A stretch of DNA of 64,000 bases from Rhodococcus sp. KRD197 (GTDB lineage Bacteria; Actinomycetota; Actinomycetes; Mycobacteriales; Mycobacteriaceae): positions 214,338-278,337 of the forward strand of contig NZ_JABFAO010000016.1 of the NCBI RefSeq assembly GCF_017168235.1. Direction: 5' to 3'. Shown piece after piece: positions 53,134 through 62,100 of this stretch (positions are counted from its first letter, which is position 1; each line of letters opens with the position of its first letter). The position numbers and the translations under genes are program-made. A model generated the notes under the pieces. It was not told where the DNA came from and ran no database searches. It worked only from the letters and a program-made list of their open reading frames with translations.

Positions 53134-56100
53134 TCATGTCGAAAGATAGTTCTCGAGTGCGGTTCCGATTTCGGCGAGAACCTCGGGTTCGATCATTTGA
53201 TTGTGCGCACAATCGATCGAACGAATCGCAAGCTTTCCGGTCACGAATTCATTCCATTTTTCCGGATCACGCCTAATTCCGTCGCCGGACCCCTTTGCTG
53301 CCGCGAAGAACAGAATATCGCCGTCGAATACGTCGGGCTCGAAACTGCTCATGATGGCCGTCGAATTCGCAAAGCCGTCGTTGATGCGTTCGAGATGCCC
53401 CGGCGTCAGACCCGTCTGCTGCCCGAACGAGGTGTCCAGCAACTCGACGGCGCCCTCGTACGTCAGCGGCGCTCCCCCGGTCGCACCGGTGACGTCGAGG
53501 CCCAGCCCTGCCAGTAGCTCCTCGACACTGAGCTTGCCCTGCGGCATTGCATCGGAACTATCGACATAACTGTCCATGATGGTCAGCGAATCGACCTTCT
53601 CACCCGCCCGACGTAGCTCCACCGCCACCGCGTGTGCAATGGCCCCACCCAGCGACCAGCCGAGCACGTTGTACGGACCATTCGGCTGCACACGGCGGAT
53701 CTCTGCTGCATACCGGCTCGCCAGAGCCTGGATCGAGTCGAATGTTCCACCCTCGGAAATGCTCGGCAATTGTATGCCGTACACCGGCCGGTCCTCGGCC
53801 ACGTGGCGAACGATGCCGGCATAACCCCAGGACAAGCCGATTCCGGGATGAATGCAGAACAGCGGACTTGCCGTACCCTCCGCGCGAAGCGGAATCACCA
53901 CCCCGAAGGTGCTGGTCAGACCTGCCGCAGCGTCCGCGTCGCCACCGTCGATACGCGCCGCCAAGCCTGCGGCCGTCGGATCGAGGAACAGCGACTGCAA
54001 CGGCACCCGCACCCCGGTGGCCGTCTCGAGCGCGGGCACCACCCGTGTCGCGACGAGTGAGGTACCGCCCAGGTCGAAGAAGTTGTCGTCGACGCCGACC
54101 AGTTCCACTCCGAGTATGTCGGCGAAGACCTCGACGACCGCGTGCTCGGTCGCGGTGGACGGTGCGCGGTACGCCGCGGTGCTGGTGGCGAGTTCCGGCA
54201 CCGGCAATGCACGGCGATCGAGCTTGCCGACGGGTGTCAGCGGAATCTCGTCGAGCATCACGATCGCCGTCGGCACCATATGACGCGGCAACACCGCGGC
54301 CACATGCTCGGTCAGCTCCGAGGAGTCGACCGAACAACCTTCGGCAACTCGCACGTAAGACACGAGCACGGTGTCCCCGGACGGCGCGGTGTGCCCGACT
54401 GTCGCAGCGAAGCTCAGCGCGTCGTGGTCGGTGAGCACGGAGTCGATCTCGCCGAGTTCGATTCGGAAACCGCGAACCTTGACTTGGAAGTCACTGCGCC
54501 CGACGAACTCGATGGTGTGATCGGCGGTCCACCGCACCACGTCGCCGGTCCGGTACATGCGTTCGCCCGGCTCGCCGTACGGGTCGGCGACGAAACGCTC
54601 CGAGGTCAACGCGAACCGGTCCAGGTAGCCGCGTGCGGTGCCCGGTCCGGCGATGTACAGCTCGCCCGGCACTCCCACCGGTACCGGACGCAGCCGGGCG
54701 TCGAGAACGAGGAAGCGGAACCCGATGGCTGGACGTCCGACGTCGACGACCTTGCCCGGAGCCAGCGGGTCACTGACGCTCGCCTGGATGGTTGTCTCTG
54801 TCGGTCCGTACCCGTTGAACATCATCCGGCCCGGTGCCCATCGGCCGACCAACTCAGGCGTGCATGCCTCGCCGCCCAACGCGAGAACTCCCACGTCGGG
54901 GAGCCGATGACCGTCGATGGACGCGAGAGCTGCCGGCGTCATGAACGCATGCGTGACATGAGACCGCTCGAGGAGCTCGGCCAACTCATCGCCGCCGAAG
55001 ACGCCCGGTGGTACGACCACCACGGTGGCGCCGACACCGAATGCCATCGTCAGTTCGTAGATCGACGCGTCGAAGCTCGGTGATGCGAGGTGCGAGATCC
55101 TCGACTCGCGCGTCGGGTGGAACCGAGCCGTCACTTCGTCCTCGAGATAGGCGAGTCCGCGATGTCGGACTGCGACCCCCTTCGGGCGTCCCGTGGACCC
55201 CGAGGTGTAGATCAGGTATGCGGGATGGTCGAGGTGCAACGTCGCCGTGCGGTCGGCGTCGGTGATCGTGTCGGTCGGGTAGCGCTTGACGTCCCTGGTG
55301 AAATCCTCGTCGTCGAGTACCAGCCAGGTGATTGTGTCGGGCAGCGAATCCCGGTGATCGAGCACGGTCAGTCCGATGGGTGCCTGTGAGTCGTCGAGCA
55401 TGTGGGCGATGCGATCCGACGGGTAGTTCGGATCCACAGGAAGGAATGCTGCACCGGTTTTCGCCACCGACCAGATCGACAGAATCGACTCGATCGACCG
55501 CGGGAGCGCGAGCGCGACGAACGTCTCGGGCCCGACCCCGAAATCGATCAACATGCGTGCGATCCGTGTCGACCACGCGTCGAGGTCTCGATACGTCAGA
55601 CCGACGTCGCCGAACTCGACGGCAATGCCGTCGGGGTTGGCGGCAGCGGCGATCGCCAGGATGTGCGGCCACGTCTGCGGCGCATTCCCCTCCTCGCCGC
55701 GAGCCGGTGCCAGAACCGGGAGCTCGTCGGCGCCGAGCACGTCGACGTCGCCCACGGGGGATGTCGGATCGAGAACGACAGTACTGAGGATTCGAACGAA
55801 TCGGTCGGCGAACGACTGCACCGTCGATGGATCGAACAGCGCCGTTGCATAGTCCAAGGCACCTTCGATACCTGCCGGCTCGCCGGCCTCGTCGAAGTTC
55901 TCCGACAGCAACAGCTGCAGGTCCTGTTTGGCGACCGGGACGTCGAAGTCGAATCCCTCGACAGTCAGATCCGGCAACTCGAGACGAGCCTTCGTGTTGT
56001 TCTGGAACGACAGCGCCACCTGTGAGAGCGGTGCGTACGACGTCGACCGCGGCGGATTGACCACCTCGACAACCCGTTCGAAGGGAATGTCGGTGTTGTC

Positions 56101-59100
56101 GAACGCTTCGAGATCGGCGTCGACCACACGAGCGAGCAACGACTCGAAGCTCTCGGCCCCGTCCACGACGGTGCGCAACACCAGGGTATTGACGAACATG
56201 CCGATCAGATCGTCGAGCGCGGCCTCTCCGCGACCCGCCACCGGTGTCGTGATGGCGATGTCATCGGTCCCGCTCAGTCTCGCCAGCGTCGCGGCGAAAG
56301 CGCTGTGCACGAGCATGAACATCGTCGCGCTGCGAGTGCGTGTGAACTCGACGAGTCGGCGATGAAGATCCGCATTCATCTCGAACTTCACCCGAGCGCC
56401 GCTGAAATCCTGCGTAGTCGGTCGCTGTCGGTCCGTCGGCAATGGCAACAGGTCGGGCACGCCGCGCAGCGAGGTCTGCCAGTAGTGCAGCTGACGTCCG
56501 GCCAGGCTCTCGTGATCGTCCTCGCGGCCGAGGAGCGATCGCTGCCACAGCGTGTAGTCGGCGTACTGCACGGCAAGTGGCTGCCACGCGGGCGCAGTGT
56601 CCGCGATGCGAGCGGAGTAGGCGATCATCACATCACGTGCCAGCGGAGCCATCGAGGCGCCGTCCGCGGCGATGTGATGAACCACCACAGCGAGCACGTG
56701 CCTGGTCTCGTCCGCGTCACCCACCCGGTACAACGCGAGTCGAATCGGGATCTCGTTCGTCACGTCGAATCCACGGCCGGCGAAACGTCCGATGGAGCCG
56801 AGTAGATCGGCGTCGTCGATCGTCACGACCTCGACGTCGGGGATGACCTCCGATGCCTCGTGAATGTGCTGCTCTGGAACGTCGCCGTTGGATGGGAACG
56901 TCGTGCGCAGAGACTCGTGGCGATCGAGCAGATCGGCCACCGCCGACCGCAGCGCAGACACATCGAGAGTTCCGGTCAGCGACACCACGAGCGGCACGTT
57001 GTACGCGGGCGACGCGGGATCGAACCGGTTGATGAACCACATACGCTGCTGCGCGAGCGAGAGCGGAATGCGCTCCGGCCTTGCTTCGGCGCGTAGCGCC
57101 GGTCGGGCGGAACCGGTTGTCGCCCCAGCGGCCGTCGAACTGCCGACGAGAGCCGCCAGCCCCGCAACGGTAGGTGCCTCGAAGATGGCGCGAACACCGA
57201 GACCGGTGCCGAGCACAGAGTTGACCCGCGCGATGACGCGCGTGGCGGACAGTGAATCGCCGCCGCGGTCGAAGAAGTGATCGAGTGCGCCCACCTGCTC
57301 GACGCCGAGTGTCTCGGCGAAGACCTCGGCGACAGCGGACTCGGCAGCAGTGCGCGGAGCAACGTATTCTCCTGCGCTCGAACCGAATTCCGGTGCTGGG
57401 AGTGCGCGACGATCGAGTTTGCCGACGGGAGTCAGCGGGATCTCGTCGAGTTGGACGATTTCGGAGGGCACCATATGGCCCGGCAGGCTGGCTGCGGCAT
57501 GCGCAGTCAGCTCGCCCAGGTCGATGCTCGCGCCAGCGTTGGCGGCGCGTACATATGAAACGAGAACAGTTGCGCCGCTCGGCGATTGGGCACCGACTGT
57601 AGCGACGAAGTCGACCGAGTGATGCACTGCCAGCACCGCGTCGATCTCCCCGAGCTCGATGCGGAATCCACGGACCTTGACCTGGAAGTCGCTGCGGCCG
57701 ATGTACTCGACGGTGTGGTCCTCGGTCCATCGAACTACGTCACCCGTGCGATACATCCGTCCGCCCGGCGCTCCGAACGGATCTGCGACGAACCGCTCCG
57801 ACGTGAGCGAAGGCCGAGCGTGATATCCCCGGGCCAATCCGGCACCGGCGAGGTAGAGCTCGCCCTGCACACCCACGGGAACCGGTTGCATCCGAGCGTC
57901 CAGAACCACTTCGTGGACACCTCTGACCGGCCCACCGATGGTCAACGACGACCCGGCGACGAGCGGATCGGAGATGTTCGACATGATCGTCGCCTCCGTC
58001 GGACCGTAACCGTTGTACAGATACCGCCCCGGCGCCCACCGGGACACCAACTCTGCCGGTACCGCCTCGCCGCCGACGACGACGTGTTGGAAGGCGTCCA
58101 GTCCCGACGGATCGACCGAAGCCAGCGCGGATGGCGTAATGAATGCGTGCGTGACCTCCTCCTCGAGCAGGATCTCGCGGAGTTCGTCGCCGCCGTACAC
58201 GGTGGGCGGAACGATGACCATCGTTGCGCCCACGCCGAATGCGAGCAGGTATTCGAGCACCGAAGCGTCGAAGCTCGGCGAGGACACATGCAGCGTTCGG
58301 GAATCGGGCGTGATCCGGTAACGCTCGGCCTGTTCGTTCGCGAAGTTCTCGAGGCCGGTGTGCGTGACGACGACGCCCTTGGGCAAACCAGTCGATCCCG
58401 ATGTGTAGATCGCGTACGCCGCACTGTGCAGACCGACACCGGCTACTCGTTCGTCCTCGGAGAGTGGCTGTGCCGAGACCTCGGAGAGTTCGTGCGCGGT
58501 GGCCGGGTCGTCGAGCACGATCCAGGCTTCACCGGCCGACAGTGTCCGTGGCAGCGCATCGACATGATTGCTGACCGTGATGCCGAACTGTGCGCCGGAG
58601 TCGTCGACCATGTGCTCGATGCGGTCCCGCGGGTATCCCGGGTCGATCGGCACGAACGCTGCTCCGGTCTTGGCGACCGCCCACACCGACACGACTGATT
58701 CGATCGAGCGAGCGAGCCCGAGTGCGACGAAGGATTCTGCCGACACACCGCGCGCCAACAGCACACGCGCCAGTCGGCTCGAGCGACGATCGAGTTCGTC
58801 GTAGCTGATCGACTCCTCGCCCAAGCGCAGAGCGATTCGACCCGCGGATGCGAGCGCTGCGCTCTCGAAGACGTGGGCCAGGAGCCGGGTCGATCCACCT
58901 TCCCGTCCGCGCACCGGCGCAAGATCAGCGCGTTCTGTTTCGCCGAGCAGGTCGACCTGCGCCAACGGTGTGCGGTCGTCGGCAACCACGGCATCGAGGA
59001 CGCGTACCACTCGCCCAATGATGCGCTCGATCTCGTTCTGCGAGAACAGATCCGGCAAGTACTTCGCCTTGAGGTGCAGCTGATCGTCCACCGACGCCAC

Positions 59101-62100
59101 CAGAGTCAACGGGTAGTGCGCCGCGTCGGTGCCCAGAACGTCGGCGACCTTGAGGCCGGCGATATCCGTCTCCTCGGACAGTCCGGCCCGATCGACCGGG
59201 TACGACTCGAACACGGTCAGGGTGTCGAACGAGACGCCGTTGCCCGCGGCGCGTTGGATGTCCGTCAGACCGAGGTAGTGGTGATCGAGTAGCGACGCCT
59301 GCTCTGCCTGCACCCGATCGACGAGATCACCGATGGGCTCGGCTGGATCCAGACTGATCCGAACCGGCAGCGTGTTGATGAACAAACCGATCATCGACTC
59401 GATACCCGGAACCTCCGGCGGGCGGCCCGAGACGGTCGCACCGAACACGACGTCAGTGCGTCCGGTCAGAGCCGAAAGCACAACGCCCCAGGCGCTCTGC
59501 ACAACCGTGTTGAGAGTCGACCCGCGCTGCGCCGCCAGATCACGCAGCGATGCGGTCACCTCTCGAGAAAGCGAGTACGTCGTCTCGACCGAGCTGGTCG
59601 ACAGTTGGCGTCCACGATCACCGTCCGACAGCAGGGTCGGCTCTTCGACTCCGGACAGTGCTCTGACCCATTCGGCGCGGGAGAGTTCGGCGTCGCGCCG
59701 ATGCATCCACGCAAGATAATCGCGGTATGCGGGAACGCGCGGCAACATCGAATCATCGCCCGCCGTCGCGTACAGCGTCAGCAGTTCCTTGATGAGCAGC
59801 GGTGTGGACCAACCGTCGAGCAGGATGTGGTGGTTGGTCATCAACAGGCGCCACTCGCCGTCGGCCTTGGTAATGAGCGTGAATCGCAGCAGCGGAGCGC
59901 GGTCCAATACGAACCGTGTCGCCCGATCGGCCTCGAGAACAGCCTCGAGGGCAGCCTCTACGTCGGGTTCTCCGCGAAGGTCCACATCCGACCAGGGAAC
60001 CTCGACGCCTGTCTGGACGACCTGCAGCGATTCACCGTTGGCGCCCGAGACGAACGCGGCCCGGAGATTGGGATGGCGATCGAGCAGCGTCTGAGCGGCA
60101 GCCCGCAACCGCTGCGCGTCCACGACACCGCGCAGCTCCAGCCCGAGTTGCACCATGTACGCATCGACGCCGTCTTCCCGTGCCGCCAGATCGATCTGCT
60201 CGTCCACCTCGCCTGCCAAGCGCGCGTGGAACAGCAGGCCGGCCTGCAGCGGCGACATCGACCACACGTCGTCGAGGCGCGGGAACTGCTCCTCGAGGGA
60301 GGAGATGGTCTGTTGGTCGATGGCCACGAGGTCGAGGTCGGAAGGCGTGTAGCCACCCGCCTCCGGCGCGTCCGTGTGCACGGTCAGGGCAGTCATTGCC
60401 GAGACCCACAGTTCGACCAGGCGATCGACCTCGGACACGGTGAGCACACCTGTCGGGAAGGCGAACGTGGCGTCGAGAACCGGGCCCGCCGAGGTCGTGT
60501 TGGTGACGGCATTGATATCGAGCAACGCCGGAACCGGCATGTCCGGGTTCTGGGCGTCGCCGAGTGTGGAGTCCGATACCGGGATCCAACCGACATCGTC
60601 CATACCCTCGGAGGATCCGGTGGCGAAGCGACCCAGGTAGTTGAAGCTCACCTGTGGGCGCGCAAAGCCGCCGAGTACCGAGCGGCCCTCCTCGGTCAGG
60701 TACCGCGAAAGTCCGTACCCGATCCCGTGATCGGGGATGGCCAGCAACTGTTCCTTGACGGCCTTGACGGTCTCGCCGGCTGCTCGCCCGCCGCGCAGCG
60801 CGTCGTCGATATCGATGCCGGAGATGTCCAGGCGTACCGGGAAGATGGTGGTGAACCAGCCGACTGTTCGCGAGAGGTCCGCACCGGGCACGACGGCGTC
60901 CTCGCGTCCGTGACCTTCGAGGCTGACCAGCGCGGAGTCGACGTCGCTTCCACGCTCACGGCGCCAGGCGGTCAACGCCACAGCAAGTCCGGCCAGCAAT
61001 CCGTCGTTGACGCTGCCGTGGAACTTCTCGGGGACAGTCGTGAGGAGTCGCTCGGTCACCTCGACCGGCAACGACGTCCTGATTCGCTCCACCGTGGCAT
61101 CGACGTCGATTGTGGGATCGAGAGCGCGCGAGCCGATGACCGGGTCCACTCCCGAGAGCATGTCGGTCCACAGGGCCAGCTCGTCGCTGCGATCGGCCGC
61201 GACCTCCACCAGGCCGGTTGCCCAGCGGCGCATGGATGTTCCGGTTTCGGCCAGTGTCGGTTGCGCACCGGCGACGATCTGCGACCACGCCGTGGCGAGA
61301 TCCGGCACGAGAATTCGCCAGGAGACGCCGTCGATGACGAGGTGGTGGGCGACGATCAGCAATCGACCGGATCCCGACGGCGCCTCGAACCAGACCATCT
61401 CGATCATGCGGCCGGTCGAGGGGTCGAGACGGTCGGCCGCCGCGTCGAGTTCCGCGGCGGCGCGCGCCGAGAACTCGTCACCGGCGACGTTTTCGACGCT
61501 GACGTGATGCAGCACCGAGGCTGCGGACACCGTTCCCGTCGGAGCAACGGTCTCGACCCACTGACCGTGCTCGTCCAGATGGAGCTGTGCCCTGAACATG
61601 TCGTGCGCGTCGAGAACGGCCTGGATCGTCTGTTCGAGGACATGCGATTCGATGCCGGTCGGCAACTGGAGAAGCGCGGTTTGGGTGTAGCGGCCGAAGG
61701 ATTCGCTGCGCTCGAGCATCCACTGGACGATGGGGGTCAACGGCAGTTCGCCGACTCCCCCGCCTGGCAACTCTTCGAGGACCACTGCCACGGTGTCCTC
61801 GGCCATGGCGACGACCTCGGCGAGGCCTGCCACGGTCTTGCGTTCGAAGACATCACGTGGCGCGATGGCGAGGCCCGCAGCTTTCGCCCTCGACACCAGC
61901 TGAATCGACATGATGCTGTCGCCGCCGAGCGCGAAGAACGAATCGTCCACGCCGACCTTGTCGAGGCCGAGCACCTCGGCGAACAGTGCGGCAAGGGCTT
62001 CCTCGACGGCACTGGCAGGTTGACGGCTCTGCGTCACCCGAGCCGAGAAGTCCGGTGCGGGCAGAGCTTTGCGGTCGAGTTTGCCGTTGGCGGTCAGCGG